Below are positions 1 to 6,981 of a stretch of 19,953 nt of DNA, piece after piece. The stretch is from JBFHKO01 sp041595355. Its GTDB lineage: Bacteria > Pseudomonadota > Gammaproteobacteria > Enterobacterales > Aeromonadaceae. The DNA is taken from positions 1 to 19,953 of the forward strand of contig JBFHKO010000021.1 of NCBI GenBank assembly GCA_041595355.1, read 5' to 3'. A program made the translations under genes and the position numbers. Each line of letters starts with the position of its first letter. Within the stretch, counting starts at the first letter, position 1. The notes beneath the pieces are model-generated. The model did no database searches. It was not told where the DNA came from and worked only from the letters and a program-made list of their open reading frames with translations.

Positions 1-40
1 CCGGACTCTTGCCAGACCGGACACCTTAGGCCAAAGTTAC

Positions 41-64
41 GCCCGGGAAGCCTTTGTTCCGGGC
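41..64. other. Imperfect inverted repeat upstream of ureC
   Basis: Bases 41-49 (GCCCGGGAA) can pair with 57-64 (TTCCGGGC), with one bulged G and a seven-base loop. No T-tract follows, so it is not a convincing intrinsic terminator. It sits in the non-coding leader between whatever precedes the window (presumably ureB) and ureC, where a hairpin might stabilise or attenuate the operon mRNA. I could not find a UreB C-terminus in any frame of bases 1-83. Confidence 0.3.
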
Positions 65-83
65 CATTTGAACGGGACACGAC

Positions 84-1790
84 ATGCCAGCACGGATTTC
101 TCGCGCCACCTACGCCGATATGTACGGCCCCACCACGGGCGACCGCGTCCGCCTCGCCGATACCGAACTCTTCATCGAGGTGGAGAAGGACTTCACCACC
201 TATGGCGAAGAGGTCAAGTTCGGCGGCGGCAAGGTCATTCGCGACGGCATGGGCCAATCCCAGCGCACCCGTGCGGAAGGCGCCGTTGACACGGTTATCA
301 CCAACGCCCTGATCGTTGATCACACGGGCATCTACAAGGCTGATATTGGCCTCAAGAACGGGTTGATTGCCGGAATCGGCAAGGCCGGCAATCTCGATAC
401 CCAGCCCAATATCGACATCATCATCGGCCCCTCCACCGAAGCCATTGCCGGCGAAGGCAAGATCATCACCGCCGGTGGCATGGACGCGCACATCCACTTC
501 ATCTGCCCCCAGCAGATCGAGGAAGCGCTGATGAGCGGGGTCACTACCATGCTCGGCGGCGGCTCCGGTCCTGCCCATGGGACGCTGGCCACCACCTGCA
601 CCGGCGCCTGGCATATCGAGCGCATGATCGAAAGCTTCGACGCCTTCCCAATGAACCTGGCCCTGGCCGGCAAGGGCAACGCTGCCGTTGCAGCCCCGCT
701 CGAGGAAATGATCCTTTCGGGCGCCTCCTGCCTCAAACTGCACGAAGACTGGGGCACCACCCCGGCGGCCATCGACAACTGCCTGAATGTGGCCGAAGAG
801 ACCGATACCCAGGTCGCCATCCACACGGATACGTTGAACGAGTCCGGCTTTGTGGAAGATACCCTGGGCGCCATCGGCGATCGCACCATCCACACTTACC
901 ACACTGAGGGGGCCGGCGGCGGCCATGCGCCGGATATCATCAGGGCCTGTGGCCAGGCCAACGTGCTGCCCTCGTCCACCAATCCGACCCGTCCCTACAC
1001 CATCAATACCGTGGACGAACACCTGGACATGCTGATGGTGTGTCATCATCTCGATCCGGCCATTCCCGAGGACGTAGCCTTCGCCGAGTCACGCATTCGC
1101 CGCGAGACCATCGCCGCCGAGGACATACTGCACGATCTGGGGGCCTTCTCCATGATCAGTTCCGACTCCCAGGCCATGGGGCGGGTCGGCGAGGTGATAC
1201 TGCGTACCTGGCAGACCGCCCACAAGATGAAAGTGCAGCGGGGCAGTCTGGCCGGCGATCCGGCCCGTCACGACAACACGCGGATCAAGCGCTATGTAGC
1301 CAAGTACAGCATCAACCCGGCCATTACCCACGGCATCAGCCACGAGGTGGGCTCCATCGAGGTGGGCAAACTGGCGGATCTGGTACTCTGGCGGCCGGCT
1401 TTCTTCGGCGTCAAACCCAGCCTTATCGTCAAGGGGGGCATGATAGCGGCGGCGCCCATGGGCGATGCCAATGCCTCCATTCCCACTCCCCAGCCGGTCC
1501 ACTTCCGGCCCATGTTCGGTGCCTTCGGCAAGGCGATGCAGGCGACGCGCATGACCTTTGTCTCCGGTCTGGCGTTGCGTGAGGGCGTGCCGGCCCGGCT
1601 GGGGCTGCAAAGCCTCATCGGCGAGGTGAAAGGGTGTCGCAGCGTCCGCAAGCAGCACATGATCCACAACGATTGGCAGCCCCTCATCGAAGTGGACAGC
1701 CAGACCTACCAGGTGCGCGCCAATGGCGAGCTGCTCACCTGCGAGCCGGCCAGCGTACTGCCCATGGCGCAACGTTATTTTCTGTTTTAA
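84..1790 (+). CDS. ureC: Urease subunit alpha (catalytic, Ni-binding)
   Basis: Catalytic subunit of urease, which hydrolyses urea to ammonia and carbamate in the cytosol. At 568 residues it matches the usual family length. The dinuclear nickel ligands are all visible: His136 and His138 in DAHIHFICP, carbamylated Lys218 in CLKLHEDWG, His247 in IHTDTLNESGF, His273 in YHTEGAGGGHAPD and Asp361 in SSDSQAMGR. The mobile flap has Cys320-His321 in MVCHHLDP. The start is fixed by the typical N-terminus (ISRATYADMYGPTTGDRVRLAD); the ribosome site in front of it is weak. A loop around residue 173 reads TCTGAW, one residue shorter than the TCTPGPW of the Klebsiella enzyme. This agrees with the shift in active-site numbering (+2 before it, +1 after it). 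It is the first gene of the operon segment seen here and lies nine bases from ureE. Confidence 0.99.
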   Translation: MPARISRATYADMYGPTTGDRVRLADTELFIEVEKDFTTYGEEVKFGGGKVIRDGMGQSQRTRAEGAVDTVITNALIVDHTGIYKADIGLKNGLIAGIGKAGNLDTQPNIDIIIGPSTEAIAGEGKIITAGGMDAHIHFICPQQIEEALMSGVTTMLGGGSGPAHGTLATTCTGAWHIERMIESFDAFPMNLALAGKGNAAVAAPLEEMILSGASCLKLHEDWGTTPAAIDNCLNVAEETDTQVAIHTDTLNESGFVEDTLGAIGDRTIHTYHTEGAGGGHAPDIIRACGQANVLPSSTNPTRPYTINTVDEHLDMLMVCHHLDPAIPEDVAFAESRIRRETIAAEDILHDLGAFSMISSDSQAMGRVGEVILRTWQTAHKMKVQRGSLAGDPARHDNTRIKRYVAKYSINPAITHGISHEVGSIEVGKLADLVLWRPAFFGVKPSLIVKGGMIAAAPMGDANASIPTPQPVHFRPMFGAFGKAMQATRMTFVSGLALREGVPARLGLQSLIGEVKGCRSVRKQHMIHNDWQPLIEVDSQTYQVRANGELLTCEPASVLPMAQRYFLF

Positions 1791-1799
1791 GAGGACCTC

Positions 1800-2351
1800 A
1801 TGATCCGACTGACCCAACGATTGACTGAGACTGATGCACAGGGCCCCGCCGCCGATGTCAGCCTGACCCTGCCCATCGATGCCCGCATCAAGAGCCGCCT
1901 CAAGGTGACCCTGGATGATGGCCGTGCGGCCGGCCTGTTCCTGCCCCGTGGCCAGCTGCTGCGAGGAGGCGATATCCTGACCGATGAGGGAGGGCAGCTG
2001 CGTGTCGAAATACGCGCCGCCACCGAGACCGTCTCCACAGTGCGTTGCAGCGATCCGCTGTTGCTGGCCCGCGCCTGTTACCACCTGGGTAACCGCCATG
2101 TCCCCTTGCAGATCGAAGCCGGGTTTGCCCGTTACCAGCACGATCATGTGCTGGACGATATGGTGCAGGGGTTGGGGCTCAGTGTCAGCGTGGAGCAGGC
2201 CCCCTTCGAGCCCGAGTCGGGAGCCTACCAATCCCAGGCCGGGGCGGGTCACCACCACCATGCTCAGGAGCATGCGCATCACCATCACCACCATGCTGAA
2301 CCGGATCCGGCGCCACGTATCGCGCTGCATGGTCATCTGAAGTTGTCTTGA
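1800..2351 (+). CDS. ureE: Urease accessory protein UreE, His-rich nickel chaperone
   Basis: Cytosolic metallochaperone that delivers Ni(II) to apo-urease through the UreF/UreG complex. The 183-residue protein has the N-terminal peptide-binding-like domain and a C-terminal metal domain with the family motif YHLGNRHVPLQ (His100) and a second site HDHVLDD (His114, His116). The C-terminal tail, from about residue 150, is strongly His-rich (runs of four and six His plus isolated His), like the nickel-storage tail of the Klebsiella protein. AAGAGGA lies just before ATG 1800 and overlaps the ureC stop region, so translation is probably coupled. Confidence 0.98.
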   Translation: MIRLTQRLTETDAQGPAADVSLTLPIDARIKSRLKVTLDDGRAAGLFLPRGQLLRGGDILTDEGGQLRVEIRAATETVSTVRCSDPLLLARACYHLGNRHVPLQIEAGFARYQHDHVLDDMVQGLGLSVSVEQAPFEPESGAYQSQAGAGHHHHAQEHAHHHHHHAEPDPAPRIALHGHLKLS

Positions 2352-2380
2352 TGCTTATCCACCGAAAAAGGAATGTACCC

Positions 2381-2935
2381 ATGAAAATTGCTCACGTTCT
2401 CACCCTGGGCTCACTGACCCTGCTGACCACGCCCGCCCTTGCCCACAGCGGCCATCTGGACGCCGGCCTGACCGCTGGCCTGCTGCATCCGGTCACCGGT
2501 CTGGATCATCTGGCCCTGCTGCTCTCCAGCGGTCTGTTGGCCGCCCTGACGGGCCGCGCCCTGACCTTGCCACTGCTGACGCTGCTGGCCATGGTGGCGG
2601 GTACGGCCCTCGGCGTGGTGATGGGCCCCCAGTCGCTGATTGAGCCGGCGGTACTGGCCTCGCTGTGGGTAGCAGGGGTCCTGTTGCTGGCCCCGGGGCG
2701 CCTGGCGATGCTGGCCTGGATGCTGCCGGCCTTCGCCCTGTTCCACGGCTGGGCCCACGGCGTTGAAGCCCCGGCCGCGCAAGTGACGGCCTTCACCCTG
2801 GGCTCGGCATGTGCCGCCGCCGCGTTGCTGGCCGTCGGTTACCTGATGGGGCGCCAGCTGCGCGCCTATCCGCGTCTGCAAAAAGGCTGGGCCGGTGGTG
2901 TGCTGACGCTGGCCGCCGCAGCCTTGGCGGGCTGA
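2381..2935 (+). CDS. ureJ: HupE/UreJ-family membrane protein, probable nickel importer
   Basis: A 184-residue, very hydrophobic protein with an N-terminal signal-like segment (residues 1-21, ending ALA), followed by the HupE/UreJ signature HPVTGLDHL (36-44) and a second His motif, FHGWAHGVEAP (His122, His126), within a series of predicted membrane spans. Members of this family are inner-membrane proteins linked to nickel or cobalt uptake for urease and hydrogenase. Its place inside the operon supports a nickel supply role. I chose ATG 2381 because AAAAAGGAA precedes it at good spacing and because it starts the signal-like segment; an upstream in-frame TTG/ATG near 2348 overlaps the ureE stop and looks less likely. 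It ends four bases before ureF. Confidence 0.92.
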   Translation: MKIAHVLTLGSLTLLTTPALAHSGHLDAGLTAGLLHPVTGLDHLALLLSSGLLAALTGRALTLPLLTLLAMVAGTALGVVMGPQSLIEPAVLASLWVAGVLLLAPGRLAMLAWMLPAFALFHGWAHGVEAPAAQVTAFTLGSACAAAALLAVGYLMGRQLRAYPRLQKGWAGGVLTLAAAALAG

Positions 2936-2939
2936 GGCG

Positions 2940-3644
2940 ATGCCGGTGGCCGTACTGACCGGGCTCGCCGAACCCCAGGCCCTGAGCTGGTTGCGTCTGT
3001 TCCAGCTGATCAGCCCCAATCTGCCGGTGGGCGGCTTCACCTATTCCCAGGGGCTGGAGTGGGCCGTCGAGGCCGGCTGGGTAACGGGGCCTGACAGCTT
3101 CGAGTCCTGGCTGACGGATCAGGTGGAGGAGGGGCTGGTCCACCTGGATTGGCCCTTGCTGCGCCGGCTGCACGCGGCGGCCGCCGCCTCGGATCTGGCG
3201 GCACTGGGTCACTGGATCGATCTGCTGGTCGCCAGTCGCGAAAGCGAAGAGCTGCGCCTGGAGGAGGGTCAGCGGGGCGAGGCGCTGCTGCGCATTCTCA
3301 AGGATTGGGAGCTGGCCAGCGATCCCTTGCTGCAAGTCGAGCTCAGACGCAGTCAACTGGCCGGCTTTGCTTGGGCCGGTGCCCGCCTTGGGCTGTCACT
3401 GGAGCAACTGGCCCTCGGTTGGGGCTTTGCCCTGCTGGAAGGGGCCATCATGGCCGGCATCAAACTGGTGCCGCTGGGCCAGCAGGCGGGGCAACGCGCG
3501 CTCAGACACGTCAGTGCCCGCCTGCCGGGCCTGCTGCCCCAGGCACTGATCTTGTCCGACGAGCAGATCGGTGGCAGCTTGCCGAGTCTGGCCATTGCCA
3601 GCAGTTGTCACGAGATCCAGTACACACGCCTATTTCGTTCCTGA
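2940..3644 (+). CDS. ureF: Urease accessory protein UreF
   Basis: Scaffold protein that joins UreG and UreD(H) on apo-urease and regulates the UreG GTPase during nickel insertion. The 234-residue all-helical protein shows the family motif PNLPVGGFTYSQGLEWAVE (about residues 23-41) and the typical end SCHEIQYTRLFRS, the conserved C-terminus used in complex formation. It starts four bases after the ureJ stop, with only a short GAGG before the ATG, so it is probably translated by coupling. UreD, the third partner, is not encoded in this window. Confidence 0.97.
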   Translation: MPVAVLTGLAEPQALSWLRLFQLISPNLPVGGFTYSQGLEWAVEAGWVTGPDSFESWLTDQVEEGLVHLDWPLLRRLHAAAAASDLAALGHWIDLLVASRESEELRLEEGQRGEALLRILKDWELASDPLLQVELRRSQLAGFAWAGARLGLSLEQLALGWGFALLEGAIMAGIKLVPLGQQAGQRALRHVSARLPGLLPQALILSDEQIGGSLPSLAIASSCHEIQYTRLFRS

Positions 3645-3671
3645 TAACAATTTGATTAGCAAAGGATAAAC

Positions 3672-4301
3672 ATGATGAGCATGACCAATACCCCCCTGCG
3701 GATCGGTGTCGGCGGCCCGGTAGGCTCCGGCAAGACAGCCCTGCTGGAGGCGCTGTGCAAGGCAATGCGGGACAAGTTCGAGATCGCCGTGGTGACCAAC
3801 GACATCTATACCAAGGAGGATCAGCGCATCCTCACCGAGGCCGGGGCGCTGGCGCCGGAGCGTATTGTCGGCGTCGAAACCGGCGGCTGCCCCCACACCG
3901 CCATCCGCGAGGATGCCTCCATGAATCTGGCGGCCGTCGAGGCCCTGAGTGAGAAATTCGGCAACCTGGATCTGGTGTTCGTGGAGAGTGGCGGTGACAA
4001 CCTGAGCGCCACCTTCAGTCCGGAGCTGGCGGATCTCACCATCTACGTCATCGACGTGGCCGAAGGGGAAAAGATCCCCCGCAAGGGCGGGCCCGGCATC
4101 ACCAAGTCGGATCTGCTGGTGATCAACAAGATCGATCTGGCCCCCTATGTGGGGGCGCGGCTGGAGGTGATGGAAGCGGACACCCACCGCATGCGACCGA
4201 CCAAGCCCTGGACCTTCGCCAACCTGAAGACGGGGCAGGGACTGGAGGCCATCATCGATTTCATCGTGCGCGAAGGCATGCTGAGCCCCAAGGCGGCCTG
4301 A
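3672..4301 (+). CDS. ureG: Urease accessory GTPase UreG
   Basis: SIMIBI-class GTPase that carries nickel from UreE to the urease active site and powers insertion by GTP hydrolysis. The 209-residue protein contains a P-loop GGPVGSGKT (14-22, Lys21), the NDIYTKED segment, the nickel-binding Cys-Pro-His motif in TGGCPHTAIRED (Cys73, His75), the VESGGDNL switch and the NKIDL specificity motif. AAAGGA at 3661-3666 supports ATG 3672; in-frame ATGs at 3675 and 3681 are possible alternatives. It is the last gene of the operon and is followed by a strong terminator. Confidence 0.99.
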   Translation: MMSMTNTPLRIGVGGPVGSGKTALLEALCKAMRDKFEIAVVTNDIYTKEDQRILTEAGALAPERIVGVETGGCPHTAIREDASMNLAAVEALSEKFGNLDLVFVESGGDNLSATFSPELADLTIYVIDVAEGEKIPRKGGPGITKSDLLVINKIDLAPYVGARLEVMEADTHRMRPTKPWTFANLKTGQGLEAIIDFIVREGMLSPKAA

Positions 4302-4328
4302 AGCGGCACATGCCCAGCTCAAAATGCA

Positions 4329-4355
4329 ACGGCCTCATGATGAGGCCGTTTTTTT
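4329..4355 (+). terminator. Rho-independent terminator after ureG
   Basis: The stem ACGGCCTCA / TGAGGCCGT has a TGA loop and is followed by a run of T (4349-4355). It closes the urease operon and lies between the convergent genes ureG and queE. On the other strand the A/T-rich flank is weaker, so it may also help end queE transcription. Confidence 0.93.
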
Positions 4356-4383
4356 GCACGCGTCACCGGCACCCGGCGCGGGA

Positions 4384-5070
4384 TCAGTCCAGATCCAGGT
4401 ACTTGTGCAGCTGCACCGACAGCCGCCAGTTGCGCTCTATGCAGACCCGCATGGCCAGCGCCGTGGCGCGCGCCTGCTGGCTGATGGGTTGCAGGCAGAT
4501 GATCTTGCCACGCCCCTGATCGCAACGCGCCAGCAGGTGGTCCAGCTCGGCGATATGTTTTTCCATGGCCACCGGATGCTTGATCTCCTGAGCGCGCTGC
4601 AGGGCGCTGTCCAGGATGGGCAACCCGCCCTTCATGTCAATCTTGGGGGAGAGGGTCACCCAGCAGCCGCCATCCGCCACTATCTCGTGGGTGCCACTGG
4701 TCTCAATCTGAACATCATAGCCCTGTTCGATCAGCAACCGGCTCAGCGGGCGCAGATCATACAGGCAGGGCTCGCCACCGGTGAGGACCACATGCCGGGC
4801 CGGGTAACCAAGCTGCCGCAGGGCCCCGAGCACCTGCTCCGCGCTCATGGGCGCCCAGCAATCGGACTGATTCGAGCGATCCAGCACCTGGTGTGGCGGT
4901 ACCTGCCGCTCGGGGGAGACCACCCAGGTATGGCGGGTATCGCACCAGGGACAGCCAACCGGACATCCCTGCAGACGCACGAAGATGGCGGGAACGCCAG
5001 TGTAATATCCTTCGCCCTGGATACTCTGGAATATCTCGTTGATGGGATAAAGGAGGGGGTGGCTGGCCAT
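4384..5070 (-). CDS. queE: 7-carboxy-7-deazaguanine synthase (radical SAM)
   Basis: Radical SAM enzyme that converts 6-carboxytetrahydropterin to 7-carboxy-7-deazaguanine in queuosine biosynthesis. The 228-residue product begins with the family opening YPINEIFQSIQGEGYYTG and has the cluster-binding motif C-x3-C-x2-C (Cys36, Cys40, Cys43 in QGCPVGCPWCDT). It also has the SAM-binding TGGEP segment (from about residue 97), and near the C-terminus KIICLQPIS. The length matches the E. coli-type QueE, about 223 residues. The reading frame is open for 24 more codons upstream, but ATG 5070 aligns with the family start. The other queuosine genes are not nearby. Confidence 0.96.
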   Translation of the reverse strand: MASHPLLYPINEIFQSIQGEGYYTGVPAIFVRLQGCPVGCPWCDTRHTWVVSPERQVPPHQVLDRSNQSDCWAPMSAEQVLGALRQLGYPARHVVLTGGEPCLYDLRPLSRLLIEQGYDVQIETSGTHEIVADGGCWVTLSPKIDMKGGLPILDSALQRAQEIKHPVAMEKHIAELDHLLARCDQGRGKIICLQPISQQARATALAMRVCIERNWRLSVQLHKYLDLD

Positions 5071-5319
5071 GGATAGAGATTCCGCTTGTCTGACAAAGTA
5101 TGAATGCCGGAGCGGGCAGGGGATTGGAGTGCCCAGCGCCATCCGGCGGGCAAGGGTAGCAAATGCCGTCCGATGGTAAAAGCGGGTTTTAGCAACGTCC
5201 GCCCGGTACGGGCAGAGGCGGCCGCAGAGAGCGAGGGAGGGGCAATGTCATGGCGGCTGCGAACGGCGGGATGAGGTGAACGAGGCGGATCCGGGGCCGA
5301 CGGTTCGCCAGCACACCTT

Positions 5320-5347
5320 GATGCCGATAAACTGCGTTATCGGCATT
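5320..5347. repeat. Palindrome with 11-6-11 recombinase-site geometry
   Basis: ATGCCGATAA (5321-5330) and TTATCGGCAT (5337-5346) are perfect inverted 10-mers around a 6-base centre, ACTGCG. The geometry, with inner ATAA/TTAT next to a 6-base spacer, is that of a Xer/tyrosine recombinase core site; the inner four bases on each side match dif, but the centre does not. Smaller inverted repeats follow at once: CGGCA-TT-TGCCG (5341-5352) and TGCC-GTAA-GGCA (5348-5359). No T-tract follows. It adjoins the -35 of the recombinase promoter, so it could instead be an operator. Confidence 0.6.
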
Positions 5348-5375
5348 TGCCGTAAGGCATTGTATTTGTTACTAT
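5347..5375 (+). promoter_or_regulatory. Candidate sigma-70 promoter of the recombinase gene
   Basis: TTGCCG (5347-5352) and TACTAT (5370-5375) are separated by 17 bases; each matches four of six consensus positions. The predicted start near 5382 gives a short leader before ATG 5410. The -35 abuts the large palindrome, and the spacer overlaps the small TGCC-GTAA-GGCA repeat, so a protein bound there would block transcription. Confidence 0.5.
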
Positions 5376-5409
5376 TAACCATAGTATTCAATCCGGATGT
5401 TTGCCAGCC

Positions 5410-6705
5410 ATGTCGCTGCCCCCCGTAGTGCCTTTCTTCGATGCTCCCCAGTACCTGGATCAGGGCAACAGCCTGGTCAACCAGCATATCGCCCGTATTT
5501 CGCTGCAGGCCGTCCCCGATGCGGGACTGGTCTACGAGCACGCCGTGGACTGGCTGCTGGAGAGCCGTTTCAACGACAATAATTTCAAGACCTACCGCTC
5601 CGAACTGACGACCTTCCTGCACTGGTGTTTCGAGGTGGCGGAACTGTCACTTGCCGACGTCAGCCGGCGCACCATGGCCCGCTATGTGGATTACTGCCTG
5701 GCACCGCCGCCCGCGCTGATCGCCTATCGCAACGTGGCGCAATTCGTCATGGACAAGGAGTGGGGGGAGCGGCTGCCCAACCCGCTGTGGCGACCCTTTC
5801 TGGGCAAGAAAGTGGATGGCGAGGCCCAGCCATACCGGCTTAGCGACACAGCGCTGAAAACCAAGCTGGCCATACTCTCTTCCTTTTATGGTTATCTGAT
5901 GGCCGAGGAGTACACGGAGCGCAATCCGGCCATGATGTGGATGAAACACAGCCGCTTTGCAACCCAGCCCGCCAGGCTGACCCGCCTGCAGGATGATGAG
6001 AATGTGGCGTCGTTCAGCGAGTTGCAATGGTCCTATGTGATGAGCACGGCCGAAAAGCTGGCCGCAGAGGCGCCGGATGTGTATGCCCGCAGCCTGTTTC
6101 TGGTCTGTCTGCTGTATGGCTGCTATCTGCGTATCTCCGAGGTGGCCGCCCGGCCGGGCTTTTCGCCGGTGATGGGCCAGTTTCGCCGCGACAGCAAGAC
6201 CGGGGTGTGGGGATTTCACATTCCCATCAGCAAGGGTGGCAAACGGCGTACCGTGGCGGTGTCTGCCGATCTGTTGACGGCGCTGCAGAATTACCGCACC
6301 TATTTGGGGCTGTCACCGTTGCCGGCACCGGATGACACCACGCCGCTGTTTGTGCGCCGCAAGGCCGCCGGACGCGGCCGGGATGCCGGCTTGCTGAATG
6401 CCAACCTGGGCGTGCGCCAGTTGCGCGATGACATCGAACGTCTCATTCAGCGTGCGGCCGATGCCGCCGCCGAGGATGGCTTCCTGCAGGACGCTCAGGA
6501 GATGCGCCAGATGACGGCGCACAGTATTCGGCATACCGGCATCACCCACGATATCAATCTCAACGGTCGGCCACTGTCGCATGTGCAGGCCGATGCCGGA
6601 CACGATAGCATCGATACCACCAGTCAGTATCTGCACACCTCGACGGTGGAGCGGCACGAGAGCGCGGCGCGCAAGTCACTCAATCGATTGAAAGGCATCG
6701 AGTAA
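5410..6705 (+). CDS. Tyrosine recombinase/integrase, larger than XerC/XerD
   Basis: DNA breaking-rejoining enzyme of the tyrosine recombinase family, 431 residues. All catalytic positions are present: Arg241 in CYLRISEV, Lys275 in SKGGKRR, His371 and Arg374 in HSIRHTG, His398 in AGHDSID and the nucleophile Tyr407 in TSQYLHTS. An N-terminal SAM-like core-binding region occupies about residues 50-180. Arg241 and the box II motif are separated by an insertion-rich stretch (about 300-365). XerC and XerD are about 300 residues, so this is not one of them. The start is uncertain: ATG 5410 has only a weak GGA upstream and TTG 5401 is in frame. It lies between a recombinase-site-like palindrome and the dif site, with no other mobile-element genes. 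Its substrate is unknown. Confidence 0.9.
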   Translation: MSLPPVVPFFDAPQYLDQGNSLVNQHIARISLQAVPDAGLVYEHAVDWLLESRFNDNNFKTYRSELTTFLHWCFEVAELSLADVSRRTMARYVDYCLAPPPALIAYRNVAQFVMDKEWGERLPNPLWRPFLGKKVDGEAQPYRLSDTALKTKLAILSSFYGYLMAEEYTERNPAMMWMKHSRFATQPARLTRLQDDENVASFSELQWSYVMSTAEKLAAEAPDVYARSLFLVCLLYGCYLRISEVAARPGFSPVMGQFRRDSKTGVWGFHIPISKGGKRRTVAVSADLLTALQNYRTYLGLSPLPAPDDTTPLFVRRKAAGRGRDAGLLNANLGVRQLRDDIERLIQRAADAAAEDGFLQDAQEMRQMTAHSIRHTGITHDINLNGRPLSHVQADAGHDSIDTTSQYLHTSTVERHESAARKSLNRLKGIE

Positions 6706-6768
6706 GGCACGCTGCGGGCAGCCGCCACGGGAGGTCGATTTTCCGGGCGTGCTGCCACAGGACACCTG

Positions 6769-6796
6769 ATTGCGCATAATGTATATTATGTTAAAT
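6769..6796 (+). other. dif: dif chromosome dimer resolution site (XerCD target)
   Basis: The left (XerC) arm ATTGCGCATAA is at 6769-6779, the central TGTATA at 6780-6785 and the right (XerD) arm TTATGTTAAAT at 6786-6796. From my knowledge of the E. coli dif sequence, 26 of 28 bases are identical, with only the first two outer bases of the XerC arm different. dif normally occurs once per chromosome in the terminus, where XerC/XerD under FtsK control resolve chromosome dimers. It is intergenic, 63 bases after the recombinase stop and 185 bases before the Lon start. Confidence 0.96.
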
Positions 6797-6896
6797 AATG
6801 CAGTGTGACATCCCATCTCCCGTTGCCAACCCGGCCGGACATCCGGAAACCGTCAGTGGCAATTCCCCCGAAGCCTGGCGACCACCCGCAATGATC

Positions 6897-6905
6897 TGCT
6901 ATACA
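6897..6905 (+). promoter_or_regulatory. Candidate extended -10 promoter for the Lon-type gene
   Basis: TG (6897-6898), one base, then TATACA (6900-6905) forms an extended -10 element. No good -35 is present at 16-17 bases upstream. It would give a leader of about 70 bases. I see no clear sigma-32 heat-shock promoter. Confidence 0.4.
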
Positions 6906-6981
6906 AAACAGAGTGATAACGGCATATGCAGTCCCGCCCATCGCCCCTAGATGGTTCGGTGATCCCAACCCAGTGGTGAGC

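Larger units (their letters stand above)
5071..5409. other. Non-coding region between queE and the recombinase gene
   Basis: This stretch of 339 bases holds no credible gene. The queE side should carry the queE promoter, but I see only a weak -10-like CATACT (minus strand, near 5088-5093) and an adjacent palindrome TTGTC-T-GACAA. The middle has two small palindromes: TAAAA-GCGGG-TTTTA at 5177-5191 and GCCCG-GTA-CGGGC at 5201-5213. The recombinase side (5320-5375) has the nested inverted repeats and the promoter listed separately. I looked for a preQ1 riboswitch in the queE leader and did not find one. Confidence 0.7.

Noticed and set aside
1..83. C-terminus of ureB in the first 83 bases
   Set aside because: None of the three forward frames shows a UreB-like ending; frame 2 stays open into ureC and frame 3 stops early without resemblance. 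ureB probably ends before the window.
1089..2336. 415-codon open frame antisense to ureC/ureE
   Set aside because: High-GC shadow of the urease genes; no recognisable domain, and the coding evidence on the plus strand is overwhelming.
5071..5320. preQ1 riboswitch in the queE leader
   Set aside because: No preQ1-I type stem with the A-rich tail is present on the minus strand; only small unrelated palindromes.
5320..5352. Intrinsic terminator formed by the large palindrome
   Set aside because: No T-tract follows on either strand, and it directly precedes a promoter.
5410..6705. Naming the recombinase XerC or XerD because dif is adjacent
   Set aside because: It is 431 residues against about 300 for XerC/D, with a longer N-terminal part and a long insert between the first Arg and box II. 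Adjacency alone does not make it the dif enzyme.
6707..6752. Terminator after the recombinase (GCACGC ... GCGTGC)
   Set aside because: The arms are only six bases with a loop of 34 bases and no T-tract.
5320..6929. A complete integrative mobile element around dif
   Set aside because: Apart from the recombinase there is no cargo, no transfer or phage gene and no clear direct repeat; flanking genes look like normal chromosome.
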